In this document: one piece after another, positions 40,483 through 49,735 of the stretch | How the letters are laid out: each line of letters opens with the position of its first letter | How positions within the stretch are numbered: position 1 is the first letter of the stretch | From: Lactobacillus sp. ESL0679 | GTDB taxonomy: Bacteria; Bacillota; Bacilli; Lactobacillales; Lactobacillaceae | Reading direction: 5' to 3' | DNA length: 64,000 bases | NCBI RefSeq assembly: GCF_029433515.1 | Contig: NZ_JAQTIG010000001.1 | Coordinates: 124,001-188,000 of the forward strand | Translations under genes and position numbers: made by a program | The notes under the pieces: generated by a model | The model's input: only the letters and a program-made list of their open reading frames with translations | What the model was told of the DNA's origin: nothing | The model's database searches: none

Positions 40483-43400
40483 CTATCTTTGAATAATGTC
40501 ACTTGCTGCAGTCATAAACGTCATCAATTCATTCGTCAGCATGCGACTGTTTTCGTTATCTGGTAATTCTAATAGAACTACCAGCTGCTTTTGTGACGAT
40601 AGACTTATTTTAGCCTTTAAGTTAACGTGTTCCAAGGCTTTAAAAATATTTGGTCCCTCTAATTCACGGCTAGCATCTGACGAAAACGCAACTTTAACGC
40701 GATTAGCCGTTTTAACAATGTTTAAAACCTGAGCTAAATCAGTCTCAATCTTCAAATTAGCCATTGCCAGCAGATTTTCAACCGGCTCCGGATAATCACC
40801 GAAGCGGTCGATTAATTCATCCTGGATTTGGTCAAGTTCATCTGCATCAGCAGCCTTAATTTTCTTATAAAACTCAATTTTTTCTTCTTGATCGCTAATA
40901 TAAGCGTCGGGAATATAGGCTTCCAGTCCCAAATCAATTTCTGCGTTAGTCTTTTTAATCCGCTTTTTACCCTTACGCTCAAGCACCGCATCAGCCAACA
41001 TTTGCGAGTATAAATCGTACCCTACGCTGTCGATAAAGCCATGTTGCTGCGCGCCAAGCATGTTGCCAGCACCACGAATTGACAAATCACGCATCGCAAT
41101 CTTAAAACCAGACCCCAATTCCGTAAAATCACGAATTGCATCAAGTCGCTTTTCACCAATTTCGGTTAAAACCTTATTAGGTTGATACAAAAAGTAGGCA
41201 TAAGCCAGTCTGGCACTGCGGCCAATACGACCACGCAGCTGATAAAGCTGACTTAGGCCGTAGTGATCGGCGTCCTCCACAATCATCGTGTTCACGTTAG
41301 GCATATCAATCCCAGTTTCAATAATGGTTGTGGTGACCAAAATATCAAATTCGCGATTCAAAAAGCGGTATAGGATGTCTTCCATTTGGTTCTGACTCAT
41401 CCGCCCGTGAACACTAGCGATTCGCGCCTGCGGAATCAAATTTTCCAATTGATTAACAACATCGTCAATGTCGCCAATGCGGTTGTGCAGGTAAAAGACC
41501 TGCCCGCCGCGCTGCATTTCGCGCAAGCACGCATCTTTAATCACACTTGGAATCTGTTCCATGACGTAAGTTTGAATCGGATAACGGTTTGACGGCGGTG
41601 TTTCCATTACCGACAAATCGCGCACTCCGACCATTGACATGTGCAGTGTTCGCGGAATTGGCGTTGCCGTCAAGGTTAAAACATCAATGTTAGCCTTGAG
41701 CTCCTTTAACTTTTCCTTATGCTTAACGCCGAAGCGCTGTTCTTCGTCAACGATTAACAGTCCCAGATTTTTGAATTTAACATCTTTGGATAAAATTCGG
41801 TGCGTTCCAACCACCAAGTCAATCTGGCCGTCTTTTAAACCAGTAACAATCTTTTTAGCTTCTGCTGCGGTCTGAAAACGAGATAGCATCGCAAAATTAA
41901 CCGGAAAATCCTTAAACCGATCTTGAATTGTTTCATAATGCTGCTGGGCCAAAATCGTTGTCGGCACCAAAAACGCCACTTGTTTATTATCTTGGATAGC
42001 CTTAAAAGCCGCCCGCAATGCTACTTCTGTCTTACCAAAACCAACATCCCCCACAAGCAGCCTGTCCATCGACTTATCCTGCTCCATGTCGTGCTTAATT
42101 TCCTTAATTGAGCGCAACTGGTCTGGCGTTTCGACATACGGGAAGGAATCTTCAAATTGCCGCTGCAGCTCATCATCCGACGAAAAGGCAAAGCCCTTTT
42201 CAGATTCACGTTTGGCATATAGCGCAATTAAATCGTCGGCAATATCTTCAACCTTCGACTGTACCTTACGCTTGGTTTTAGCCCATTCACTACCACCAAG
42301 CTTGTTAATGTGTGGGTGCTTACCTTCTGAGGCAACATACTTTTGCACCAAACTTAGTTGGTCGGCAGGCACAAACAATTGGTCGCCATGCTGGTAAGTA
42401 ATTGTGATGTAGTCACGCTTAACGCCTTGATTTTCCAGCGTTTTAATGCCTTCAAAGCGGCCAATTCCGTGATTAACGTGAACAACATAGTCCCCTGGCT
42501 TAAGCTCGGTATAATTACGCAACCGTTGCGCATTTTCCAAGGTTTTAATCCGGCGCTTATGGTGCGTCGTCTTATTAAATAATTCGTGCTCGGTCAAGTA
42601 GACCAAATTAATTCTGGGCAGCGTAAAGCCGCTGTTAAAGCCGCCAACAATAATCTGCGTTTGGTGTTCACTAATTGCTTCAGCGTTAACCACGGGCACA
42701 TCAAGGCCAAACTCTGCCACTGTTTGACTAATCTGGCGTGCTCGCTTGTCGTTATCTGCCTGTAAGACAACCGTTTGCTGCGTCTTTTGGTAAGATTCAA
42801 TTTCGGTCTTAATCAGTGGCATCTGACTAAAAAATTGCTGCGGCTCACGGGTTTGCCAGTCAAACAATTGTCCTAGGCGAATGCGGCCCATGCTCCGTTG
42901 AAAGAGCGAAAAGTAAATATGCGCGTGCTGGTCCTTAGCCCAATTTTGGTTGAAATTGGCGCGTAATTCCTGCCCCGGCAAGATTGCCCCAGTCTTTAAT
43001 TCATCATCAATAAAACCAGCATTCTGCTGATCAACCGTTTTAACTGCTTGATCAATTAGCGGCCAGTCATCAAGTAAAATTACGCCACTTGGTGCCAAAT
43101 ATGCTGATAGCGTACTCGGTTCCTTGATTAAAAAATCAACCAAAAAAGCATAATTTTGCGGCAGTGTGCCGTCCTTAAGCTCATCAAGCGTCTGCGTGAA
43201 GTGATCCTTGACCGCTTTTTCTGGTGCCGGTGCATCGGCCATCGCCTTAGTAATGGCTTTTGTTGCCCGAGCAAAGTCACCTGCCGTAAAGACCCGATCT
43301 TGTGCCGCTGCAACGGTAACTTGATCCAGAGTTTTTTGACTACGCTGACTAGCTAGGTCAAACTCCTTAATCGTATCAATCTCATCGCCGAAAAATTCCA

Positions 43401-43974
43401 TTCTAATTGGATTTTCTCGGTCCAAAGGATAAATATCTAAAATATCCCCACGTAAAGCAAATTCACCTGGACGAGCAACCAAATTTTCACGGCGATAACC
43501 AGTCTGCACGAGCCAGCTAGTTAGGGCAGCCAAATCAAATTCTTTGCCCGGTGCAAATTCACGCCGCGCCCTTTTGAAGGCATCTGGAGCCGATAACTTA
43601 TACTGCAGCCCTTGCGGTGTTGTTACCACAATCCCCGCTTGCTCACTTAACAAAAAGTTGAGTGCCTGGATACGCTGGCTAAGTTCGTCCGGCGAGCTCA
43701 CCGCGGTTTGCGTGGCAATGGTCGCATCCACCGGAAAGCTTTGCACCATGCCGCTAGGCATAATCGCACTTAATTCACTGGCTAACTTTTGTGCCTTGCT
43801 CTCATTCTCCTCAATTAACAAAAGCGGCTGCTTTAATTGGTGGACAATCTGTTTTAGGAGCAGACTAAAAGCACCGGCGGTAGCGCCAGTGATCAGAGAA
43901 TTCTTAACTTGGGTAACTTTTTTAATAAAATCTGTTAGCCCTTGATCTTGCTCAAGTAAATTTGTTAAACGCAT
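40483..43974 (-). CDS. mfd: transcription-repair coupling factor Mfd
   Basis: Mfd (1163 residues) displaces stalled RNA polymerase and recruits UvrA. The UvrB-like N-terminal part with RRENLVARPGEFALRGDILD, the RNA polymerase interaction domain (GDYVVHVNHGIGRFEG) and the RecG-like translocase (Walker A GDVGFGKT, DEEQRFG) are in order, followed by the TRG motif region and a C-terminal domain. It follows pth by one base, the usual Firmicute order. Confidence 0.97.
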   Translation of the reverse strand: MRLTNLLEQDQGLTDFIKKVTQVKNSLITGATAGAFSLLLKQIVHQLKQPLLLIEENESKAQKLASELSAIMPSGMVQSFPVDATIATQTAVSSPDELSQRIQALNFLLSEQAGIVVTTPQGLQYKLSAPDAFKRARREFAPGKEFDLAALTSWLVQTGYRRENLVARPGEFALRGDILDIYPLDRENPIRMEFFGDEIDTIKEFDLASQRSQKTLDQVTVAAAQDRVFTAGDFARATKAITKAMADAPAPEKAVKDHFTQTLDELKDGTLPQNYAFLVDFLIKEPSTLSAYLAPSGVILLDDWPLIDQAVKTVDQQNAGFIDDELKTGAILPGQELRANFNQNWAKDQHAHIYFSLFQRSMGRIRLGQLFDWQTREPQQFFSQMPLIKTEIESYQKTQQTVVLQADNDKRARQISQTVAEFGLDVPVVNAEAISEHQTQIIVGGFNSGFTLPRINLVYLTEHELFNKTTHHKRRIKTLENAQRLRNYTELKPGDYVVHVNHGIGRFEGIKTLENQGVKRDYITITYQHGDQLFVPADQLSLVQKYVASEGKHPHINKLGGSEWAKTKRKVQSKVEDIADDLIALYAKRESEKGFAFSSDDELQRQFEDSFPYVETPDQLRSIKEIKHDMEQDKSMDRLLVGDVGFGKTEVALRAAFKAIQDNKQVAFLVPTTILAQQHYETIQDRFKDFPVNFAMLSRFQTAAEAKKIVTGLKDGQIDLVVGTHRILSKDVKFKNLGLLIVDEEQRFGVKHKEKLKELKANIDVLTLTATPIPRTLHMSMVGVRDLSVMETPPSNRYPIQTYVMEQIPSVIKDACLREMQRGGQVFYLHNRIGDIDDVVNQLENLIPQARIASVHGRMSQNQMEDILYRFLNREFDILVTTTIIETGIDMPNVNTMIVEDADHYGLSQLYQLRGRIGRSARLAYAYFLYQPNKVLTEIGEKRLDAIRDFTELGSGFKIAMRDLSIRGAGNMLGAQQHGFIDSVGYDLYSQMLADAVLERKGKKRIKKTNAEIDLGLEAYIPDAYISDQEEKIEFYKKIKAADADELDQIQDELIDRFGDYPEPVENLLAMANLKIETDLAQVLNIVKTANRVKVAFSSDASRELEGPNIFKALEHVNLKAKISLSSQKQLVVLLELPDNENSRMLTNELMTFMTAASDIIQR

Positions 43975-43975
43975 T

Positions 43976-44542
43976 TTAGTTATATTTATTCATTAAATAT
44001 TGGCTGCTTTCACCCGCAATGAAGTCATCGATAATCTGACTGCTTTTAGCAAAAGCGGCTGCCATTAACTCCTGCTGCTCCTTATTAAACGGAGACAAAA
44101 CCCAAGAAATCACACTTGCTTCTGTAACCTCTGCGGGATGGCGAATACCAATCTTTAAACGGTTAAAATTACTCGTGCCTAAATCACGAATAATGCTTCT
44201 AATTCCGTTGTGGCCGCCAGACTTACCGTTAGCCCGAACGCGAATCTTGCCCAGAGCCATATCCATGTCATCATGAATAATCAAAATATCTTGCGGCTCA
44301 ACCTTAAAAAAATGTGCGACTTGTGCAACAGAACGACCAGAGTCATTCATATATGTCTGCGGCTCAAGCAGGATAACATCTGTGCCCTTGATTTTTTGCT
44401 TGGTAAATTTGCCTTCAAACTTATCACGTTCAAGTGTGAGCCCATTTGCTGCTAGATAATGATCTAAGGCCATAAAGCCCGTATTATGTTTCGTGCCGTC
44501 ATATTTTTTACCTGGATTACCCAGACCTGCAATAACTTTCAT
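43976..44542 (-). CDS. pth: peptidyl-tRNA hydrolase
   Basis: Pth (188 residues from MKVIAGLGNPGKKYDGTKHN) frees tRNA from drop-off peptidyl-tRNA. The conserved Asn and catalytic His are in GNPGKKYDGTKHNTGF, and IHDDMDMALGKIR supplies the catalytic Asp. GHNGIRSI contacts the tRNA end. The chosen start has AAGGGGA upstream; a longer frame to 44581 lacks support. Confidence 0.96.
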   Translation of the reverse strand: MKVIAGLGNPGKKYDGTKHNTGFMALDHYLAANGLTLERDKFEGKFTKQKIKGTDVILLEPQTYMNDSGRSVAQVAHFFKVEPQDILIIHDDMDMALGKIRVRANGKSGGHNGIRSIIRDLGTSNFNRLKIGIRHPAEVTEASVISWVLSPFNKEQQELMAAAFAKSSQIIDDFIAGESSQYLMNKYN

Positions 44543-44693
44543 TAAATTTCCCCTTGTATTTAGTCGTATTAATAATAGCACATTCGCACCATTTATTTGG
44601 ACCAGCAGCTACAATCTGCTGGCTGATTTTCACTTAAATTTAGCAAGTTAGCAATTTGTTTTAATGTTTATTTAATCGTAAAACCATCTATGT

Positions 44694-44699
44694 TATAAT
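44694..44699 (+). promoter_or_regulatory. promoter (extended -10) of the CBS-ACT gene
   Basis: TG-T-TATAAT with a weak TTTAAT 17 bases upstream, 34 bases before the ATG at 44734. Confidence 0.6.
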
Positions 44700-44733
44700 T
44701 ACGGGGATTATTTATACAAACGGAGGCAATCTC

Positions 44734-45447
44734 ATGCTTATCAAATCTTTAGTTATTAAAAAAGATTACCTAACAACGGTTAACGAACACGCTACACTCG
44801 AAGAGGCACTTAAAATTTTGGAAGATTCCGGCTTTCGGTGTGTGCCAATTCTTGACGATACTGGCACTATTTTCCGCGGTAATATCTATAAAATGCACAT
44901 TTACCGGCACAAGTCCCAAGGCAAGGATATGAGTTTACCGGTTACTGACTTACTTAAAAATGCTACTAAAACAATTAAAGTAAACTCACCATTTTTTAAA
45001 GTTTTCTTCACAATTAAAGACTTACCTTATATTACAGTTTTAGACGAAGGCGGCAAGTTTTACGGTATTTTGACGCACTCACGCTTATTGGACATGTTGT
45101 CCAATGCTTGGAATGTGAAAACCGGTTCTTATGTATTCACAGTATTGACCGACAACGACCGTGGTAATTTAGCTAAAATGACTAAAGTCATTACTAAATA
45201 TTCCAACATTGCCGGTGTTATGAGCTTAGACGCAACTGCTGCTGAGTCAGATGGCACCTTTGTGCGCCGGATTCTGTTCACTTTACCTTCAGGGGTTACT
45301 CTTGAAGTTCTAAAAACCATTGTAGGCAAGTTGGAACACAAAGGTTATGTCGTGACCGAAATCGAAGACTTGCAAGCAGGTATGACCATCATGAGTGATG
45401 AAAATCCCGGTGTTTATATCAATGATGCTGCAGAAGAAAATGAGTAA
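44734..45447 (+). CDS. CBS-pair plus ACT-domain protein
   Basis: A 237-residue cytosolic protein with two CBS domains (about 1-125, for example TLEEALKILEDSGFRCVPIL) and an ACT-like domain (about 130-210, starting near YVFTVLTDNDRGNLAKMTKV). Both are ligand-sensing modules, so it is probably a regulator. CBS-only relatives in Listeria and streptococci bind cyclic di-AMP, which makes that a reasonable but untested guess. It is monocistronic, between its own promoter and a strong terminator. Confidence 0.8.
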   Translation: MLIKSLVIKKDYLTTVNEHATLEEALKILEDSGFRCVPILDDTGTIFRGNIYKMHIYRHKSQGKDMSLPVTDLLKNATKTIKVNSPFFKVFFTIKDLPYITVLDEGGKFYGILTHSRLLDMLSNAWNVKTGSYVFTVLTDNDRGNLAKMTKVITKYSNIAGVMSLDATAAESDGTFVRRILFTLPSGVTLEVLKTIVGKLEHKGYVVTEIEDLQAGMTIMSDENPGVYINDAAEENE

Positions 45448-45463
45448 GATTCACTAACCTAAT

Positions 45464-45498
45464 AAAACCGCTGCTAAAGATCATAGCAGCGGTTTTTT
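45464..45498. terminator. terminator between the CBS-ACT gene and scrR (convergent)
   Basis: ACCGCTGCTA (45467-45476) pairs with TAGCAGCGGT (45484-45493), with six Ts on the plus strand and TTTTATT on the minus strand; it serves both genes. Confidence 0.88.
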
Positions 45499-45537
45499 AG
45501 TTGAAAACTATTGTCAGGTCAACTATTTTACCAAGCA

Positions 45538-46536
45538 TCATGCCTGATTGGGATTGACCGTTTTACCCATACATAGTTCTACAGGTAAAGTATAGATTGT
45601 ATTTTTAAATTTTTGATCAGGATGTTTTATTCTTTGAAGTAATAGCTTTATCAACAACGAAGCAATATCATTCAACGGCTGCTTGATAGTGGTCAATTGT
45701 GGAAAATAATCCCTAATTAGCTGCGTGCCATCAAAGCCTATGACCATTAAATCTTGCGGAACTTTAATTTTCAGCTCCTCTGCCACCAGACAAACCAAAA
45801 TTGCCGTCAAATCATCTGAACAAACAATGCCGTCAACTTTATCTTGCTCCAGCAACTTTTTAATAAGCATCATTTTAATTAACTTAGTATCACCATAGTT
45901 TAATGAGCAAACTTTAGCCTTCAAGTCCTTAGCTTTCATATAATCGCGATAGCCCCGTAACCTCTGGTCAGTTGGATTACCCTCGATATTTGCATTTCCC
46001 AAATAATAAATCTGCCGACAACCACAGCGATATAATTCAGCGGTTGCCATTTGCGCCCCACGATAATTATCTGCGGAGACAATCGGAATATCAGCTGATA
46101 AATTACGATCAAAACTTACCATTGGTAAATTCGTTTGCTGATACTCTTTAATGCCCAAATTATGTGCCCCTGAAATGATGCCATCAACTTGATTGGCCAT
46201 CAACATTTGCAGATAAGTATGTTCTTTTTGTGGATCATTAGCAGAATTACATAAAATTGTTTTATAACCTTTAGCAAACAACAAGCATTCAAGTCTTTCG
46301 ACTAGTTCACCAAAAAACGGATTACTAATATTCGGGAAAATTATGCCTATAAGATATGTTTGCTTTCCTTGCAAAGAACGTGCTACTGAATTGGGCTGAT
46401 AGTTTAGTTCCTGCATTGCAAGCTTAACCTTAGCTTTTGTTTCTTTACTTAAATAACCGTAATTATTAATAACGCGTGACACTGTCGTTACCGAAACACC
46501 AGCTTTTTTCGCAACATCACTTAGTTTGGGACGCAT
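45538..46536 (-). CDS. scrR: LacI-family transcriptional regulator, likely sucrose repressor
   Basis: A 332-residue LacI/GalR protein. The N-terminal helix-turn-helix (LSDVAKKAGVSVTTVSRVIN) with the hinge YQPNSVARSLQG is followed by a periplasmic-binding-like effector domain. It lies four bases after scrB and is co-transcribed with it, opposite a sucrose PTS gene, so it should repress both by binding the operators at 48045-48060 and 48111-48124. Sucrose specificity is inferred from the neighbours. Confidence 0.88.
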   Translation of the reverse strand: MRPKLSDVAKKAGVSVTTVSRVINNYGYLSKETKAKVKLAMQELNYQPNSVARSLQGKQTYLIGIIFPNISNPFFGELVERLECLLFAKGYKTILCNSANDPQKEHTYLQMLMANQVDGIISGAHNLGIKEYQQTNLPMVSFDRNLSADIPIVSADNYRGAQMATAELYRCGCRQIYYLGNANIEGNPTDQRLRGYRDYMKAKDLKAKVCSLNYGDTKLIKMMLIKKLLEQDKVDGIVCSDDLTAILVCLVAEELKIKVPQDLMVIGFDGTQLIRDYFPQLTTIKQPLNDIASLLIKLLLQRIKHPDQKFKNTIYTLPVELCMGKTVNPNQA

Positions 46537-46540
46537 ATAT

Positions 46541-47989
46541 TTACCTCATCTTTATATTCCAATATATGCCAGTATACTCTAAATCAGTATTATTAGAGAA
46601 CCATATCTTGAAATTTTTTTCATTGAGGAAAAAGCGCCCAGTCATTGTGGCTAACCCATTATTAACAAAAATTTCAATGACTGAATGATCTACGAAAATA
46701 TCTAAGGTTAGCTCATGATTTGGTAAAACTTTTAGTGAGCGTCTAGTACCATACTCTTGTGCAAAACTCCCGCCAGCCATTGAGCGATCTAATATCAGAT
46801 CGCCCTTTTGAGTATCAAAATAGAGTATAATCTTTTCATCATTTGTGCCGAAGTTTAAACAGTTGTGAGTTTGAGCGGGAATTTTTAGTGCTAACTCAAA
46901 TTGTCCTGTACTAGTTATTTCGGTATTTGCAAAAAGCTTTTGTGGTTGCTGGCGATACTTTTTAATCGCACTAATCGGTGTCTGGACTAATTTATTATCT
47001 TGGACATGCAGTTCTTTCACCAAACTCAAACAATTAGCCCAATTTTCAGAGTCAGTTGGATAACTGATATCGGGTAAGCCAACCCAACTAACTACATAAG
47101 TCTGATTTTGATAATTAATCCCCTGGCTTGCGTAGAGGTCGAACCCCTCATCTAAATTTTGCGGTAGTTGCTTGCTCGTGAACCTTAAACTTTTAAAGTC
47201 AAAACTTTCACCTAGCCAATAAACGTTGGGATAAATATTATCATAATCTAGAACTGTTTTATCCAATTTTTGTGGACAAAATATAAAAACTGGGTGCCCA
47301 TCAATAAAGAGCAAATTAGGACACTCGATCATTTCGCATGGTATTTCTGACGGAAACTTGACATAGCCTAATGAAGTCCAGTCTTCTAAATTTTTTGAAT
47401 GATAAACCAGAATATGTCCCGTATTTGTTTTACGGTCCTGCGCACCCAAGAAGCAATAAAATTCATTCTGATACTTAATTATTTGCGGATCACGGATATT
47501 GCTAGTTGTAAAATCAGGCTGACTAATTAAGGGCTGGGCAATCTTAGTGAGTTCATTATCTTTATTAAGCCAGGCCCCCATTTGATATGACGTCCTTTGC
47601 CACTCTTGATCTCGAGTATTGCCCGTATACATAACAAAAAGTTTATCATCTAGTGCAATAGCAGACCCCGAAAAAACACCTTGCCGATCATAATCAGTAT
47701 CAGGCAAAATGCTTAACCCCAAATCTTCCCAGCTAACCAAGTCAGTCGACGTCAAATGATTCCATGACTTAACTCCGTGAACCGCTCCAAAAGGAAATGA
47801 TTGATAAAAGAGATGCCACTTTTGATTAAAATAACTAAAACCATTGGGATCATTTAACAATCCAGAAGAAGGATGAATATGATAATGTGGCAAATACTTA
47901 GATTGCCTTGTTTGTTGCCGAATTTTTGAAATATATTTTTCATCGTAGCTTTGATATGAAGCGTAGCGTTGCTCGCGTGACCATTCCAT
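46541..47989 (-). CDS. scrB: sucrose-6-phosphate hydrolase (GH32)
   Basis: This 482-residue GH32 enzyme splits sucrose-6-phosphate to glucose-6-phosphate and fructose. The nucleophile Asp47 is in LLNDPNG, the transition-state Asp is in IRDP (166-168) and the acid/base Glu222 is in MIECPN. No signal peptide is present, consistent with an intracellular phosphosugar hydrolase. AGGGTG precedes the ATG. Oriented opposite to the PTS gene. Confidence 0.95.
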   Translation of the reverse strand: MEWSREQRYASYQSYDEKYISKIRQQTRQSKYLPHYHIHPSSGLLNDPNGFSYFNQKWHLFYQSFPFGAVHGVKSWNHLTSTDLVSWEDLGLSILPDTDYDRQGVFSGSAIALDDKLFVMYTGNTRDQEWQRTSYQMGAWLNKDNELTKIAQPLISQPDFTTSNIRDPQIIKYQNEFYCFLGAQDRKTNTGHILVYHSKNLEDWTSLGYVKFPSEIPCEMIECPNLLFIDGHPVFIFCPQKLDKTVLDYDNIYPNVYWLGESFDFKSLRFTSKQLPQNLDEGFDLYASQGINYQNQTYVVSWVGLPDISYPTDSENWANCLSLVKELHVQDNKLVQTPISAIKKYRQQPQKLFANTEITSTGQFELALKIPAQTHNCLNFGTNDEKIILYFDTQKGDLILDRSMAGGSFAQEYGTRRSLKVLPNHELTLDIFVDHSVIEIFVNNGLATMTGRFFLNEKNFKIWFSNNTDLEYTGIYWNIKMR

Positions 47990-48021
47990 AATTTCACCCT
48001 TTTAAATTAAAACTTTCCTTT

Positions 48022-48050
48022 AGATTAAATCTATCGGCAATTTATGTCAA
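48022..48050 (-). promoter_or_regulatory. scrB-scrR promoter
   Basis: On the minus strand -35 TTGACA (48045-48050), -10 TAATCT at 17 bases or TTTAAT at 15 bases. The -35 lies inside a LacI-type operator. Confidence 0.65.
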
Positions 48051-48060
48051 TCGCTTTCAT
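48045..48060 (-). promoter_or_regulatory. LacI-type operator overlapping the scrB -35
   Basis: ATGAAAGCGATTGACA on the minus strand with the central AAGCGATT fitting the LacI-family AANCGNTT core. It shares 11 of 12 bases (AAGCGNTTGACA) with the operator at the PTS promoter. Confidence 0.7.
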
Positions 48061-48110
48061 CAAATAAATCGCTAATTTATGCAACAATTTACCAAATTAA
48101 AATAATTTGT

Positions 48111-48124
48111 GATAAGCGTTTGAC
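48111..48124 (+). promoter_or_regulatory. LacI-type operator overlapping the PTS -35
   Basis: GATAAGCGTTTGAC with the core AAGCGTTT. Its right half forms the -35 TTGACA (48120-48125) of the PTS gene. Confidence 0.7.
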
Positions 48125-48147
48125 ATATAAAGATAAATATTTATAAT
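48120..48147 (+). promoter_or_regulatory. sucrose PTS promoter
   Basis: -35 TTGACA (48120-48125), 16-base spacer, -10 TATAAT (48142-48147): both hexamers perfect. Confidence 0.8.
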
Positions 48148-48162
48148 AATTATTAGTCTTAC

Positions 48163-48176
48163 AGAAACCGCTTGCA
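48163..48176 (+). promoter_or_regulatory. cre-like or third LacI-type site downstream of the PTS start
   Basis: AGAAACCGCTTGCA differs at one position from the CcpA cre consensus TGNAANCGNTNNCA and lies just after the predicted transcription start, a position suited to carbon catabolite repression. It could also be a ScrR site. Confidence 0.55.
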
Positions 48177-48203
48177 TAAACAATATTAAGAAGGAGTTTT
48201 AAA

Positions 48204-49610
48204 ATGGACTATCAACGTGTAGCAAAAACGGTATTAACCGCAGTCGGAAAAAACAATTTAATTGCAGCTGCTCATTGTGCAACTAGATTACGCTTAGTTG
48301 TTAAAGACACCAGCAAAATAAATCAAACGTTATTAGATGAAGATCCTGATATTAAAGGAACTTTTAACGCAAACGGCCAATATCAGGTTATTATTGGTCC
48401 TGGTGCTGTTAACAATGTCTATGATGAACTAATTAAACTAACTAATTTACCCGAAACATCAACTGAAGACCTAAAAAAGGTTTCTACCCCCAAGAGTAAA
48501 AACCCAATTATGGCTTTTATTAAATTGCTGTCAGATATTTTTGTTCCAATCATCCCTGCTCTAGTAGCAGGGGGGCTATTAATGGCCTTAAACAATTTTC
48601 TAACTTCCAAAGGTTTATTTGGTCCTAAAGCATTAATAGAAATTGTCCCAAGCATCAAAGGCATTTCTGACATGATTCAGGTCATGTCTTCGGCGCCATT
48701 TATTTTCTTGCCAATTTTGGTAGGTATATCTGCCGCTAAAAGATTTGGTGCAAATCAATTCCTCGGCGCAACACTAGGAATGATTATGACAACACCAAAT
48801 TTAGTTCCAGGACATTTTTGGAATATCTTTGGTTTGCAAGTTGCACAAAATAATTACAGTTATCAAGTTATCCCGGTTTTAGCTGCCGTTTGGATTTTAT
48901 CACTTTTAGAAAAATGGCTGCATAAAAAATTGCCTGATGCTGTTGATTTTACATTTACGCCCTTACTTTCAGTTATGATTGCCGGCTTTTTAACCTTTGT
49001 TATTATTGGCCCCGTAATGAAAGAACTATCTGATCTGATTACAATGGGTGTAACTTGGCTCTACAATACACTCGGCTTTATCGGAACTGGGATTTTTGGC
49101 CTATTTTATTCACCAATTGTTCTAACAGGATTGCACCAAAGTTTTCCTGCAATTGAAACACAACTTATTTCTGCATTTGTTCAGCATCACACCGGTAGCG
49201 GCGACTTTATTTTTGTGACAGCATCAATGGCTAATACCGCACAAGCAGCAGCGACCTTCGCAATCTTTTTATTAACCAAAAACAAGAAAATGAAAGGTTT
49301 ATCGTCATCCGCTACTGTTTCAGCATTATTGGGAATAACCGAGCCTGCACTATTTGGCGTTAATCTAAAATATCGGTTCCCATTCTTCTGTGCGCTTGTT
49401 GGTTCTGGAGTAGCTTCTGCTGTAGCTGGACTCTTACATGTAATTGCAGTTTCACTAGGTTCAGCTGGAGTGCTAGGCTTCCTGTCAATTTATGCACCAA
49501 CTATTCTGAATTTCTTACTATGTGAACTAATAAGTTTTGTTGTCGCATTTGTTTTAACATTTTTCTATGCTAAAAGTCATACAAGCTTAATGGCAGAAAT
49601 TGACAATTAA
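48204..49610 (+). CDS. scrA: sucrose-type PTS transporter subunit EIIBC
   Basis: A 468-residue phosphotransferase permease that imports and phosphorylates its sugar. The EIIB domain (1-90) has the phospho-cysteine at residue 25 in [10 protein letters not shown]; the EIIC domain follows with about ten membrane segments and the motif GITEPALFG. There is no EIIA domain, so phosphate must come from an EIIA elsewhere. AAGGAG precedes the ATG. Sucrose (or related beta-fructoside) specificity is inferred from scrB and scrR. Confidence 0.9.
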   Translation: MDYQRVAKTVLTAVGKNNLIAAAHCATRLRLVVKDTSKINQTLLDEDPDIKGTFNANGQYQVIIGPGAVNNVYDELIKLTNLPETSTEDLKKVSTPKSKNPIMAFIKLLSDIFVPIIPALVAGGLLMALNNFLTSKGLFGPKALIEIVPSIKGISDMIQVMSSAPFIFLPILVGISAAKRFGANQFLGATLGMIMTTPNLVPGHFWNIFGLQVAQNNYSYQVIPVLAAVWILSLLEKWLHKKLPDAVDFTFTPLLSVMIAGFLTFVIIGPVMKELSDLITMGVTWLYNTLGFIGTGIFGLFYSPIVLTGLHQSFPAIETQLISAFVQHHTGSGDFIFVTASMANTAQAAATFAIFLLTKNKKMKGLSSSATVSALLGITEPALFGVNLKYRFPFFCALVGSGVASAVAGLLHVIAVSLGSAGVLGFLSIYAPTILNFLLCELISFVVAFVLTFFYAKSHTSLMAEIDN

Positions 49611-49686
49611 AAAAATAATTAGTAATTTCCCGCCTTATACAAAAACTAAAGCTAAGACAAAGTTCTTAGATACTAAAAAATGATAA

Positions 49687-49720
49687 AACCCCGAAATTAA
49701 TTTATCTTAATTTCGGGGTT
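49687..49720. terminator. terminator between scrA and alr (convergent)
   Basis: Fourteen perfect pairs, AACCCCGAAATTAA (49687-49700) and TTAATTTCGGGGTT (49707-49720), six-base loop, T-rich on both sides. Confidence 0.88.
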
Positions 49721-49735
49721 CTTATTATGACTAAA

